Positions 1 through 9,254 of a stretch of 64,000 nt of DNA are shown here, piece after piece (the stretch's first letter is position 1; each line of letters opens with the position of its first letter). Position numbers and translations under genes: made by a program. A model generated the notes under the pieces. It worked only from the letters and a program-made list of their open reading frames with translations. It did no database searches and was not told the origin of the DNA. Source of the stretch: Flavobacteriales bacterium (GTDB taxonomy: Bacteria > Bacteroidota > Bacteroidia > Flavobacteriales_D > Sanyastnellaceae); the NCBI GenBank assembly GCA_016722445.1, contig JADKIZ010000001.1:124001-188000 (forward strand), read 5' to 3'.

Positions 1-364
1 CGTGATGGGAGGTGTTGAACTTCCAATGGGAACTTCTCTTGTACTTCGTCCAAATGCATTGGTAAAAACAGATTTGGGAGCGACCCAGTTTGATGTCAAT
101 GCAGATGTACTCTGGAACGATATGCTATGGGGTGGATTATCATTCCGTCCGGGTGATGCCATCTCTCCATATGTAGGTTTCCAGAAGGAATTACCTTCTG
201 CAGGATCGAATCAACACGGAATTAAAATTGGATACTCCTATGATGTAACGACATCAGAATTGAAAGATTATTCTGCTGGTTCTCATGAGATTTTTGCCAC
301 GTATTGCTGGAGAATTGCTCCACAATTGATCCGTGCTCGTCACAGTAATCCAAGGTTCTTGTAA
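1..364 (+). CDS. PorP/SprF-family outer-membrane protein, C-terminal part
   Basis: The frame is already open at the left edge, so this is the last ~121 residues of a longer gene. PorP/SprF proteins are outer-membrane beta-barrel partners of the type IX secretion/gliding machinery. The piece shows the typical end of the family: alternating hydrophobic strands, a GYSYD motif, a SAGSHEI motif, and the terminal HSNPRFL. It lies 141 bp upstream of gldK in the same direction, which is the common order. Family assignment rests on the C-terminal motifs only, and I cannot tell which paralogue it is. Confidence 0.85.
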   Translation, partial: VMGGVELPMGTSLVLRPNALVKTDLGATQFDVNADVLWNDMLWGGLSFRPGDAISPYVGFQKELPSAGSNQHGIKIGYSYDVTTSELKDYSAGSHEIFATYCWRIAPQLIRARHSNPRFL

Positions 365-505
365 AATAAAATGAAACCTGCGGAGTTACTGTTACGTAAT
401 GATTGCTTTCCTAACCTGCTTTGTGTAATAAAGAACAACAAATTTTTAGTAATAACCAACCCTAACCGAAGACAAGTGTAGTTTGTTTACTAAAAAAAGG
501 AAATC

Positions 506-1879
506 ATGAAAAAGTCGTTTTTGTATTTAATCGTTGCTATTTTCCTTGCCAGCTGTGGAGGTGGAGGTGGGAATGGCGAGTTGGTCGGTTCCTACCCTAG
601 GGAGGAATGGGAGCAACTCAATCCATATGGGATGAATTACATTCATTTCGGCTCATTTACGATGGGTCCGAGTGATGAGGACGTTCCTTACGCCCTCAAC
701 AACAAGTCGAAAACGGTAACCATACCGGCATTCTACATTGATCAAACTGAGATTTCGAACAACGAATACCGCCAGTTCGTTGACTACGTTCGTGACTCGC
801 TGATGCGTGACTTCCTCGCCAATGCTGACGTTGAAGGATTCAAACAGCCTGACCGTGACGATGGTCGTGATTGGGAAGTATTCGTAAACAAAGGCTATGT
901 ACTCAATTGGGATGAGCCTATGGATATGGAAAATGAGGATATTTTCGAAAATATCTTCAATGAATTCTATCTTCAAGGTTCAGACAAATTTTATGACCGA
1001 CTTGAGATCGACACACGCAAATTGCGTTACAAATACTGGTGGATCGACTTCAAGAGCGCTGCTGTAAAAGCAGGTAAAGACGTAGAATACAGTGAGCCAA
1101 ACTCATTGAATCAGTTGCACTCCATCAGAGGACATAGCGATCGTTCACAATTCATCATTGAAGAACAAATCAATATTTATCCTGATACATTGTGCTGGGT
1201 TCATGACTTCACTTATGGATTCAATGAGCCTCTCACAGAAAATTATTTCTGGCATCCAGCATTCGACGACTATCCAGTAGTGGGTGTAACCTGGGGACAG
1301 TGTCAGGCATTCTGCGCATGGAGAACACAAATTCTGAATGAGTATAAATTCTCTAATGGTGAAACATTCATCCAGAGATTCAGACTTCCATCAGAAGCAG
1401 AGTGGGAATATGCATCACGAGGTGGACTTGAACTTTCTCCATATCCTTGGGGAGGTCCTTACATCCGTAACAACCTGGGATGTCCGCTGGCTAACTTTAA
1501 GCCAATGCGTGGTGACTATGTAGAAGACAATGGTTGTTATACCGTTCCAATTGAATCTTACTCAGCCAACGACTACGGATTGTGGTGTATGGCAGGTAAC
1601 GTTTCAGAATGGACGAATACAGCCTATGATGAATCAGTATATGAGTTCACCCACGATATGAGCCCGGAGTATGAATACCGAGCAGTAGTGGATGATCCTC
1701 CAAGCATGAAACGAAAGGTAATACGCGGTGGCTCCTGGAAAGACATCGGGTATTTCATCCAGACCGGTACCAGATCTTACGAGTATCAGGATACAGCAAA
1801 ATCATACATTGGATTCCGTTGTGTGATGAGCTATCTCGGTCGTGGTAAAAATGTTGCTCCTGAAGATTTCAACGAGTAA
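506..1879 (+). CDS. gldK: GldK, T9SS lipoprotein with FGE/SUMF1-like domain
   Basis: 457 aa. A lipoprotein signal peptide ends in the lipobox FLASC, with the acylated cysteine at residue 17 followed by a glycine stretch. The rest is a formylglycine-generating-enzyme-like (SUMF1) fold: FYIDQTEISNNEYRQF near residue 75, RLPSEAEWEYA near 290, GNVSEWT near 370, RGGSWKD near 407 and a closing GFRC. In GldK this fold is structural, not enzymatic. GldK and GldN form the periplasmic ring of the type IX secretion system under the outer membrane. First gene of gldKLMN; GldL starts 53 bp downstream. The start follows an A-rich stretch with AAAGGAAATC. Confidence 0.95.
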   Translation: MKKSFLYLIVAIFLASCGGGGGNGELVGSYPREEWEQLNPYGMNYIHFGSFTMGPSDEDVPYALNNKSKTVTIPAFYIDQTEISNNEYRQFVDYVRDSLMRDFLANADVEGFKQPDRDDGRDWEVFVNKGYVLNWDEPMDMENEDIFENIFNEFYLQGSDKFYDRLEIDTRKLRYKYWWIDFKSAAVKAGKDVEYSEPNSLNQLHSIRGHSDRSQFIIEEQINIYPDTLCWVHDFTYGFNEPLTENYFWHPAFDDYPVVGVTWGQCQAFCAWRTQILNEYKFSNGETFIQRFRLPSEAEWEYASRGGLELSPYPWGGPYIRNNLGCPLANFKPMRGDYVEDNGCYTVPIESYSANDYGLWCMAGNVSEWTNTAYDESVYEFTHDMSPEYEYRAVVDDPPSMKRKVIRGGSWKDIGYFIQTGTRSYEYQDTAKSYIGFRCVMSYLGRGKNVAPEDFNE

Positions 1880-1932
1880 TCAATCAACATCAATCAATTT
1901 ATTTATTAACCCTAACAAGCGTTTAGAAAATT

Positions 1933-2748
1933 ATGAAACCCGGAAGTAAAGCCTGGAAAAAGTTTATGGCTAAGCTCTATGGTATTGGAGCTGCTGTTGT
2001 AATCGTTGGTGCACTGTTCAAAATTCAACACTGGCCTGGGGCATCTTTGATGCTGATCTTAGGACTCGGTACTGAAGCATTTATCTTCTTCTTCTCTGCG
2101 TTCGAACCGATTCACGAAGAGCCAGATTGGTCACTCGTTTATCCTGAACTCGCGCTTCCTGACGAAGCAAAACTCTCTTTGAAGGAGCAGAATCAATCGA
2201 AGAAATCACAACATGCTGTTGGTAGCGGTGGAAATGGTATTTCCGCTCAACTTGACAATATGCTTGCGGAGGCCAAGATTGAACCGGAACTGATCGCAAG
2301 TCTCGGAGATGGAATGCGTTCATTCAGTGCACAAGCTAAAGATCTTTCTGACCTCACCAGTCCTGCTACTGCAGCGAAAGATTATGCAAATTCTCTGAAA
2401 GGAGCATCTGAGAAAGTTTCTGTACTTGCTGACAATTATGCAGCAGCATCAGAAACCTTGACTGGTCTTACAGACCATGCCAAAGAAGGCGCACAGGTGG
2501 GAGAAGCACTTCAGAAGATGTCTGAAAACATGCATTCATTGAATAGCATGTATGAATTGCAGCTTCAGGAGCTTTCTAAGACCAAATCACTTTATTCTGA
2601 TATGGGTGAACTCGTTAAGAATCTTGCTGATTCCGTTGAAGACACCAAAGCATATAAAGAGAACATCGCTGAGTTGTCGCGCAACCTCAAGTCGCTCAAC
2701 ACAGTGTATAGCAATATGCTCAATGCAATGGGTACTGCCCGCTCGTAA
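1933..2748 (+). CDS. gldL: GldL, inner-membrane motor protein of T9SS/gliding
   Basis: 271 aa. Two N-terminal transmembrane helices (about residues 15-31 and 37-55) are followed by a long cytoplasmic tail rich in alanine, serine and predicted helix. GldL and GldM form the proton-driven motor that powers type IX secretion and gliding. The motor-type charged residues are present: K30 at the end of helix 1, E48 inside helix 2 and E58 just after it, in SAFEP. E48 and E58 keep the ten-residue spacing of E49/E59 in Flavobacterium johnsoniae GldL. The loop between the helices is about four residues shorter than in that protein. Confidence 0.95.
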   Translation: MKPGSKAWKKFMAKLYGIGAAVVIVGALFKIQHWPGASLMLILGLGTEAFIFFFSAFEPIHEEPDWSLVYPELALPDEAKLSLKEQNQSKKSQHAVGSGGNGISAQLDNMLAEAKIEPELIASLGDGMRSFSAQAKDLSDLTSPATAAKDYANSLKGASEKVSVLADNYAAASETLTGLTDHAKEGAQVGEALQKMSENMHSLNSMYELQLQELSKTKSLYSDMGELVKNLADSVEDTKAYKENIAELSRNLKSLNTVYSNMLNAMGTARS

Positions 2749-2812
2749 TAATGTTTTACTGCTGCTCTGTAGAGTAACAAACCAAACATTCATTTTTTAA
2801 AACAAAAGGAAA

Positions 2813-4531
2813 ATGGCAGGCGGAAAAGAAACCCCCAGGCAGAAGATGATCGGTATGATGTACCTCGTACTCACCGCTCTTCTCGCGATGAACATTTCGA
2901 AGGACGTATTGAATGCGTTCCTGCAAATCAACAGATCACAGATGAAAACGTCTGAGATTCTGAACAGCAAAGCACAAGCTTCGCTGGCTGCGTTGAGTGC
3001 ACCAAAACCTGAGGATGCTGCAAAGGCAGTTCCCTTCCAACAGAAGGCCGCAGAGGTGGTGCAAAAGACCGCTGAAATCGTAAAGTACATGGAAGAGATC
3101 AAAGGTCGAACCATGGCTGCATCCATGAAAGGAAACAAAACCGGTGACGGTTTTGAGGAATTCATGGAAAATGGCAAAGCATTGGACATGTTGAGTGTGA
3201 AAGGTAAAGAGCTTGTAACAAAGCCCGACGAAAACACCAATGCTACAGGATTTCTGATTGGATCTAAACCACATGAGCCGAAAACAGAGCCTTGGTCAGC
3301 CAATGAAATGAAGAAAAAGTTGGAAGAATATGCTCAGTACATGCGAGGAATTAACGTAACCAACATCGACAACAAACCTGTTGTTCTTCCTGTTGATATC
3401 GTTACCAGCATTGATAGTGCATTCCACTTTGAAGAAGAGAAAGATTTGGATGGGCACGGCGAGCCATGGGAAGTAAATCGCTTCCATGACACTCCGCTGG
3501 CTGCATGTATTGCTACCATGAGTATGCTTCAGACAAGTGTGATGAACACACAGGCTCAAGTTCTTTCTTGGTTACAGGGAAGTATCAACGCAACTGACTT
3601 GAAGTTTACTGATGTAACAGTTGCGGCTGTACCGCTCCAGTCTTATGTACTGAAAGGTGATGAATTCCAAGCGGAAATATTCCTAGCGGCTTACAATAAA
3701 AACAGTACCACCAAGATCTATCCCGGAGGCGAGTACTCCGGAGAAAGGCCATCAGAAGTCACGGCAGGTTCCGGAGCATCTGGTGATGGTATTGCATCAG
3801 GCCCTGATGGAAAATGCATTTTTAAAGTAAACACTGGTGGACTTTCTTTGGGTGCACATGGATTCAAAGGTCAGATTTCATATTTGAAAGATGGTAAAGA
3901 AGAATTCATCAATTACTTCATTCCACCGATCACTGTAGGTGCACCAGCATTGGTAGTTTCTCCTGTAAACATGAACGTTTTCTATCGCGGATTGGATAAT
4001 CCAGTAGAAGTATCTGTACCAGGTGTTGACCCAAGTGCATTGCGTGTTTCTATGGATGGCGGCAGCATTTCGTCACAACCAGACGCCAATGGCGCTTACA
4101 ATGTGAAACCAGGTGAAGGAAAAGAAGCCATCATCAAAGTTTCTGCAAGCATCAATGGCAAGGAGACACAGATGCCACCGAAGAAATTCCGTATTAAGAA
4201 AATTCCAGATCCAATACCATCATTTGCCGGTAAAAAACCATATGACAGCACCATCAACCAAGGTGATGCTGGTGTAGCGGCAGGTGTTCGCGCAGAAATG
4301 GAAGGATTTGACTTCCCGGTTACGGCAACTGTAAGTTCATTTATTGTATCTATGGTGACCAATGGTCAGTATAAGGAATATAAAATGAGCAGCAACAAGC
4401 TTTCAGATGACGTTCAAGTGGTGATCAAGAAAATGAAGAAAGGTGAAAAAATCTTCATCGAACAGATCATGTGCAAAATGCCAGATGGCACTGAGCGTAA
4501 GCTTGCTCCGATTACTTTGAAACTGACATAA
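2813..4531 (+). CDS. gldM: GldM, motor/periplasmic shaft protein of T9SS
   Basis: 572 aa. A short cytoplasmic N-terminus carries the conserved PRQKMIGMMY motif with R9. One transmembrane helix follows at about residues 12-29 (ending in ALLAMNISKDVLNAF), then a large periplasmic region. That layout matches GldM, whose dimer sits in the GldL pentamer and reaches through the periplasm to the GldK/GldN ring. The C-terminal half contains Ig-like beta domains (for example the ALVVSPVNMNVFYRGLDNPV stretch near residue 385). Start 64 bp after gldL, preceded by AAAAGGAAA. Length is slightly above typical (about 510-525 aa). Confidence 0.95.
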   Translation: MAGGKETPRQKMIGMMYLVLTALLAMNISKDVLNAFLQINRSQMKTSEILNSKAQASLAALSAPKPEDAAKAVPFQQKAAEVVQKTAEIVKYMEEIKGRTMAASMKGNKTGDGFEEFMENGKALDMLSVKGKELVTKPDENTNATGFLIGSKPHEPKTEPWSANEMKKKLEEYAQYMRGINVTNIDNKPVVLPVDIVTSIDSAFHFEEEKDLDGHGEPWEVNRFHDTPLAACIATMSMLQTSVMNTQAQVLSWLQGSINATDLKFTDVTVAAVPLQSYVLKGDEFQAEIFLAAYNKNSTTKIYPGGEYSGERPSEVTAGSGASGDGIASGPDGKCIFKVNTGGLSLGAHGFKGQISYLKDGKEEFINYFIPPITVGAPALVVSPVNMNVFYRGLDNPVEVSVPGVDPSALRVSMDGGSISSQPDANGAYNVKPGEGKEAIIKVSASINGKETQMPPKKFRIKKIPDPIPSFAGKKPYDSTINQGDAGVAAGVRAEMEGFDFPVTATVSSFIVSMVTNGQYKEYKMSSNKLSDDVQVVIKKMKKGEKIFIEQIMCKMPDGTERKLAPITLKLT

Positions 4532-4542
4532 AACTGAATATC

Positions 4543-5397
4543 ATGAATCGTAAAAATCGTGCTCTGCTGCTGCTTCTCGGTGTGCTGATGTCGCTCAGCG
4601 GTCTCACACAGGTTCAGACAGTTCTGGATGGTGCTTATGTGAAGGAACACAATCCGACACGTAAAGTCATCGCCTACCCATATCTCCGCGAGGCAGATGT
4701 GATGTGGGCCCGCAGGATATGGCAGGTCATTGATCTGAAACAAAAGATCAATCACCCACTCTATTTTCCTGTTGATGAACTTGAAAATCGCAAGAGCCTT
4801 TTTGATGTGATAAAAATTGGTCTTCTGGACAAAGGTTCAATCACTGCGTATGGTCTCGGCCCAACACAGGACGACGATGAATTTCGTTATCCACTTGGAC
4901 AGACAGAGATCGACTCTATGTTGAATCCTGTTAGATTACGTTATGTAGAAAACCTCGAAACAGGTGAAAAGGAAGAAGTTCGTTCTGTTGAACCTGTTTC
5001 TTCTAAAGATGTGGTTGGCTACAAACTGAAAGAAGATTGGATTTTCGACAAACAACGTTCTGAGCGTTATGTGCGCATCATTGGAATTGCTCCAGTGACA
5101 CTGAAATACTCAGAATCCGGTGAAGTAAAAGGAAAGCAAGAGCTTTTCTGGCTCTATTATCCGGAATGTCGTTATGTATTCAACAACTATGATGTATTCA
5201 ATACACACAACGGTTCTCAGCAAATGACATTTGATCAATTGTTTCAAATGCGTATGTTTCAGGGATATGTTGTGAAAGAAGACAACGTTTACAACCGTCC
5301 GATCGACCCAACATGGAAAGGTATCGATGCCCTCATGGAAAGTGAGCGTATCAAAGGAGATCTCTTCGTGATGGAACACGATCTATGGCACTATTGA
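4543..5397 (+). CDS. gldN: GldN, periplasmic ring protein of T9SS
   Basis: 284 aa with a Sec signal peptide (hydrophobic residues 7-20, cleavage probably near residue 22). GldN binds GldK in the periplasmic ring. Family features are visible: YLREADVMWARRIWQVIDL near residue 46, NHPLYFP near 68, and an aromatic-rich C-terminal half with IIGIAPV and ELFWLYYPECR. Starts 11 bp after gldM and ends just before a strong intrinsic terminator, so it is the last gene of the gldKLMN transcript. Confidence 0.95.
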   Translation: MNRKNRALLLLLGVLMSLSGLTQVQTVLDGAYVKEHNPTRKVIAYPYLREADVMWARRIWQVIDLKQKINHPLYFPVDELENRKSLFDVIKIGLLDKGSITAYGLGPTQDDDEFRYPLGQTEIDSMLNPVRLRYVENLETGEKEEVRSVEPVSSKDVVGYKLKEDWIFDKQRSERYVRIIGIAPVTLKYSESGEVKGKQELFWLYYPECRYVFNNYDVFNTHNGSQQMTFDQLFQMRMFQGYVVKEDNVYNRPIDPTWKGIDALMESERIKGDLFVMEHDLWHY

Positions 5398-5414
5398 AAA
5401 AATGAATTTATAAA

Positions 5415-5449
5415 GAAAGGGCCTTGCTGTTGCGAGGCCCTTTCTTTTT
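5415..5449 (+). terminator. Rho-independent terminator after gldN
   Basis: A perfect 10-bp stem (GAAAGGGCCT at 5415-5424 with AGGCCCTTTC at 5435-5444) has a 10-nt loop and is followed by a T run. It lies 17 nt after the gldN stop. A run of A precedes the stem, so it may also work for the leftward transcript of the phosphatase gene. Confidence 0.9.
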
Positions 5450-5525
5450 GAATTATGAATTGTGAAGTATGAAGTATGAATTGGGCAGAAGTATGGTTTA
5501 TTTATTATGAAGCTTGCCCAACACT

Positions 5526-5565
5526 AATTCATAATTCATAATTCATAATTCATAATTCATAATTC
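5526..5565. repeat. Tandem heptamer repeat, AATTCAT x 5.7
   Basis: Five exact copies of AATTCAT plus five bases lie end to end. About 50-75 bp to the left are several scattered copies of the complement (ATGAATT-like, about 5451-5485), and AATTGGGCA there matches TGCCCAACACTAATT on this side as an imperfect inverted repeat. The array sits between the gldN terminator and the stop codon of the leftward phosphatase gene, so it is downstream of both genes. Confidence 0.85.
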
Positions 5566-5568
5566 AAA

Positions 5569-7353
5569 TCACATGATTTTGATGCCAAGAACGAGGACAT
5601 CATCGATTTGCTCACCATCACCAATCCAAGAAAGGAGTTCAGATTCCAGAGCAGTCTTTTGATCATCCATACTAAGTGCATGAATGCTCAATAGAAAATC
5701 ACGGAATCGACGACGCATATACTTTTTTCCCTTAGGTCCGCCGAATTGATCCGCATAGCCATCACTGAAGAGATAGATACAATCTCCAGGTTTTACGATT
5801 AATGCATGATTGGTGAATTCCTTTTCGCCATTCACATATGTGCCGATACTGAAAGGATCGCTGTCAATCTCCGTCAATTCGCCATCTCGAATGATGTAAG
5901 CAGGATTGTGAGCGCCGCTGAACTCAAGTTGATATGATTCTGTGTCAAAACAACAGAAGGCGATATCCATTCCATCTTTCATGAAATGTTCACCACTATC
6001 AGCCCTCATCGCTTCTGCTGATAACCTGTTTGCACTATTCAATACTTGAGATGGTTTGCTATAGACTTTGGTGGCTTGATTCAAAACATTGTGACCGACC
6101 AGGCTCATGAATGCTCCTGGAACACCATGACCGGTGCAGTCAGCAGCTGCGAAAAGGCGTTTCTTTCCTTTCGATGCAAACCAATAAAAGTCACCACTGA
6201 CAGTGGCTTTCGGCCTAAACAAAACGAATGATTCAGGAAACATTCCCCTGATGATAGACTGACCCGGCAAAATCGTTTGCTGCAATCGTTTCGCATAATC
6301 AATACTACTCTGCAAATCCGTGTACAGCTCAGTCACTTTCTCCCTTTGCGCCTCCACTTCATCGCGTTGTTGTCTGATTTCTTTGGTTTGACTGTCCACC
6401 TTCTCTTCCATTTCATGGCGGTAAGAAGCAAGATCATCTTTCATTCGCAACAAAGCTTTACCCAACTCATCATGATCTGAGAGCGGTTCATATGGCACAT
6501 TAAAATTTCCCGCACCGACACTCAGTGAAAACTCCTTCGTTTTTTCAAAATTGCGAATCAAGACATTCACTGCATTCGCCATATCACCAATTTCATCATT
6601 ACCTGTTTTGGTGGTATGTACAGAATAGATCCCCCTTGATAAATTTTGCAATTTGTATTTCAGCGAATTGATCGGACGCACGATAGATCGTGAAGTCAGT
6701 AAGGCGATAATGATACCGGCAAACAAGACTCCGAAAGCAATATTCACCAGAAGCAATTTCAGCTTCTCGAATGAATCATTCATCCTTGTGATTTCCGTAG
6801 CCATTTGATTCCTCTGGAGGCCATTCATTTCATTCAGGCTGGTGGTGGCATTTTTCAGAGCTGTTGGAATCACGCCATCCTCAATAAAATAACCTTCAGC
6901 AGCCATTTGATTGATGGGATCATAGTAGCTATCAAAATCGGGAAGAGCCCTCATGATTTCATCATATGCGATCAGTAGTTCCCGCACATGAATGAACATC
7001 ATATTCTTTTGTTTTGCCTGATCCGGCGACATCATGTGCGTATACTGATCAATTTTTCGAAGCTGTGCCGGAATAACTTCTTCACAAAGTTTCATGGCGA
7101 GTGTTCTTTCATGATCATCCTCTCTGCGCTGCACATATGCCCATTGCTTCATCAACTGATGTGTTTGAATGAGTTGATTATCCAACTCCTCCAGATCACG
7201 GATAGATGGCGCATAGAAATCGTTGATTCTTCGGTTGATTTCCCGACTTTCAGAAAGCGTGTTATTGGTTAGATAGAACACCACACCAACGACAACCATG
7301 AAGAGGCCGAAACCCGTTCCAATTTTTCGCGATATGGAGAATCTGAATCCCAA
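5569..7353 (-). CDS. Membrane sensor PP2C (SpoIIE-type) phosphatase with tandem HAMP
   Basis: 594 aa. TM1 is about residues 12-29, then a helical periplasmic sensor domain (30-198), TM2 199-221, HAMP 222-275, a second HAMP-like segment 275-315, a coiled coil 305-350, and a SpoIIE/PP2C phosphatase domain 380-593. Metal-binding motifs are intact: SGDFYW (D388), AADCTGHG (D405), GMD (D463), FSDGYAD (D531) and IDDV near 584. It probably dephosphorylates a serine/threonine in a partner-switching protein; no STAS or HPK gene is nearby. The best start is TTG at 7353, directly before the first transmembrane segment. Last gene of the leftward YfiR-TPR-TPR-phosphatase run. Confidence 0.88.
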   Translation of the reverse strand: MGFRFSISRKIGTGFGLFMVVVGVVFYLTNNTLSESREINRRINDFYAPSIRDLEELDNQLIQTHQLMKQWAYVQRREDDHERTLAMKLCEEVIPAQLRKIDQYTHMMSPDQAKQKNMMFIHVRELLIAYDEIMRALPDFDSYYDPINQMAAEGYFIEDGVIPTALKNATTSLNEMNGLQRNQMATEITRMNDSFEKLKLLLVNIAFGVLFAGIIIALLTSRSIVRPINSLKYKLQNLSRGIYSVHTTKTGNDEIGDMANAVNVLIRNFEKTKEFSLSVGAGNFNVPYEPLSDHDELGKALLRMKDDLASYRHEMEEKVDSQTKEIRQQRDEVEAQREKVTELYTDLQSSIDYAKRLQQTILPGQSIIRGMFPESFVLFRPKATVSGDFYWFASKGKKRLFAAADCTGHGVPGAFMSLVGHNVLNQATKVYSKPSQVLNSANRLSAEAMRADSGEHFMKDGMDIAFCCFDTESYQLEFSGAHNPAYIIRDGELTEIDSDPFSIGTYVNGEKEFTNHALIVKPGDCIYLFSDGYADQFGGPKGKKYMRRRFRDFLLSIHALSMDDQKTALESELLSWIGDGEQIDDVLVLGIKIM

Positions 7354-7362
7354 AATCTTCTC

Positions 7363-8265
7363 TTATTTATCCTTGGCTGCGCCACTCCCCTTTAATTTTT
7401 CATCATATACTGTGGCCTCCTCGGCTCTATTGGAAGCCCTCAACACATTGGCCAAAGCCCGGTATGCGCTTGGCTTGTCATCACAGTTAGATTCCATTTC
7501 TTTCAAAAGATTCAGTGCATTTTCCAAAAACTGTTCACGTTCCGGCGCATCATAACAGGCGGCATCTGGCAAGGCATCATTGCTAAATACAGCCGTGTTG
7601 TAGAAAGTAATCGCCAAATTGTACATGGCAATACAATCATTCTTCTGCAAGGATAAAATCTCCTCGTAGGACCTTTTCACTTCCAGAAAGAGCACTTCAT
7701 TGCAACGGTCATTGGCGTGCATGCTCAACAAGCTTCGGCATCTTGTGTGCAGTAATTCCACGTATCCCGCATTTACTTTTTCAATTGAACCAACGATGGA
7801 TTGAATATTTCTATACGCTTCGAACAACTCAAAACATGTACTGTCGGCCACTTCATGAAAATCCGTAGCGGCCAGCAGCGCATCCCGGAAATAAGTTGAA
7901 GCGAGATAACTCAAAGCCGCATCATTGTTCTGATCCGATGTTGGAGATAATTCATGAGATTTCAGCAAAGACATCACCGCGGTTTCCCTCAAATTAGCGC
8001 TCTGCTCTGCTTTCCCCTCGAGTTTATAGAGTTCTTTGTAGATATAACCTCGGATATACCAAGTGTAAGGATCATTGGATTCTAATTCAGTGTGTATAGC
8101 CAAATCAACTTCAGCTCTAGCATCATCAAACTTTTTATTTTGACATAGCTGTGCAGCAGTGACTGCATGTTTTTGCGGCAATGAATCCAACGAATAGATA
8201 CTGACATGGGCATATCCCGCGGTCGACAGAAATATCGACAGCACCAAAACAACAAACTTCACCAT
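7363..8265 (-). CDS. Secreted TPR-like protein, paralogue of its neighbour
   Basis: About 300 aa from ATG 8265, which gives a clean signal peptide (VKFVVLVLSIFLSTAGYA); an ATG 12 codons upstream (8301) is possible. The mature part is helical with TPR-like hairpins. It is clearly paralogous to the next gene upstream: both carry a LCQ-K-F segment followed by NPYTWY or DPYTWY, G[YF]I[YH]KE[LI]YK. Ends 10 bp before the phosphatase start. Likely periplasmic; a scaffold or ligand-binding role for the adjacent sensor is inference only. Confidence 0.75.
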   Translation of the reverse strand: MVKFVVLVLSIFLSTAGYAHVSIYSLDSLPQKHAVTAAQLCQNKKFDDARAEVDLAIHTELESNDPYTWYIRGYIYKELYKLEGKAEQSANLRETAVMSLLKSHELSPTSDQNNDAALSYLASTYFRDALLAATDFHEVADSTCFELFEAYRNIQSIVGSIEKVNAGYVELLHTRCRSLLSMHANDRCNEVLFLEVKRSYEEILSLQKNDCIAMYNLAITFYNTAVFSNDALPDAACYDAPEREQFLENALNLLKEMESNCDDKPSAYRALANVLRASNRAEEATVYDEKLKGSGAAKDK

Positions 8266-8321
8266 GGTTTTGGTGAAGATCGGGGAAGGGTGGTTAAGCA
8301 TGTTTAAAAAGCGTATTGGGA

Positions 8322-9254
8322 TTACTTATCGGGAAGTGTAATTTTCCCTTCATTGACAAGTCTCTCAATTTCATGTTTAAAATACTCTACATCATTTTCA
8401 TGTTCCAGAGCGCGGTGGATGAACATGAGACCACGTACAATGTCTCCTCTTTCCGGATCCAGTTTGTATGCCTTGTCCATATTCACCAGTGCTTTGTTTT
8501 TAATCAAGTCTGCGCACTCTTGTTGAATCACAATGAGGTCGAAGATGTCAGTATCTGGGCCGATATCTCTGTACTTAAAAACAGCCATGTTGTAATTCAC
8601 CACAGCGATATTGTAGAAAGCATCAATGTCTGTGCTATCGGCACGAGATGCCACAGCATAGAACGAGATGGACTTTTCAGCAAGTGAATTATCAGAGATG
8701 TTTGATTGCCAAAGCAGGAAATAACGTTGTCCCAAACTCTTGTTGAATTCCGTATCGAATTTTTTGAGACTTGTGCCTGGCTCGGCGTAGTGCATAAACT
8801 TCTTGAATTTGGCATAAGAGTCCTCCGCTTCCTTTTCGCCGCCAGCAGCGAATTCTCGCGTTTGCAACAACGCATCATTGTAATAAGATGAAGCAATAAA
8901 CTTCAGGCTAAGCCTGGTCATCGCAGTATGTTGATTTTGTTTATCCAGACTCAGTGATTTGAGAAAAGATTCAGAAGCCAATTCACGTTCGCGGCTGTTT
9001 CTGATATTCATTTCACGGGCTTTATAAATTTCCTTGTGAATGAAACCATCAACATACCAAGTGTATGGGTTATCCTTTTCGATTTCGTCGGCTTTGGCTT
9101 CATCGATTTTTTTCAACGCAGCTTCGAACTGTTTTTCTTGACACAGTTTAGCCGCCTCATTGGTGAGCGGTAGTTGTTGCGCCAGAACCGTTGTTAGAGG
9201 GAACAACAGCAACAGACAGATTCCGGATATGATTCTGATTATTGAATTGCCCAT
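8322..9254 (-). CDS. Secreted TPR-like protein
   Basis: 310 aa with a signal peptide (hydrophobic core ICLLLLFPLTTVLA, cleavage near residue 25). The mature protein is all-helical with TPR-like repeats, for example KLCQEKQFEAALKKIDEAKA near residue 36 and MDKAYKLDPERGDIVRG near 257. Its start overlaps the end of the YfiR-like gene by 16 nt, so translation is probably coupled. Its paralogue lies directly downstream. Function unknown. Confidence 0.75.
   Translation of the reverse strand: MGNSIIRIISGICLLLLFPLTTVLAQQLPLTNEAAKLCQEKQFEAALKKIDEAKADEIEKDNPYTWYVDGFIHKEIYKAREMNIRNSRERELASESFLKSLSLDKQNQHTAMTRLSLKFIASSYYNDALLQTREFAAGGEKEAEDSYAKFKKFMHYAEPGTSLKKFDTEFNKSLGQRYFLLWQSNISDNSLAEKSISFYAVASRADSTDIDAFYNIAVVNYNMAVFKYRDIGPDTDIFDLIVIQQECADLIKNKALVNMDKAYKLDPERGDIVRGLMFIHRALEHENDVEYFKHEIERLVNEGKITLPDK

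Noticed and set aside
2797..3559. Minus-strand ORFs inside gldM (up to 168 codons)
   Set aside because: They lie wholly opposite a strongly conserved gene and show no family features.
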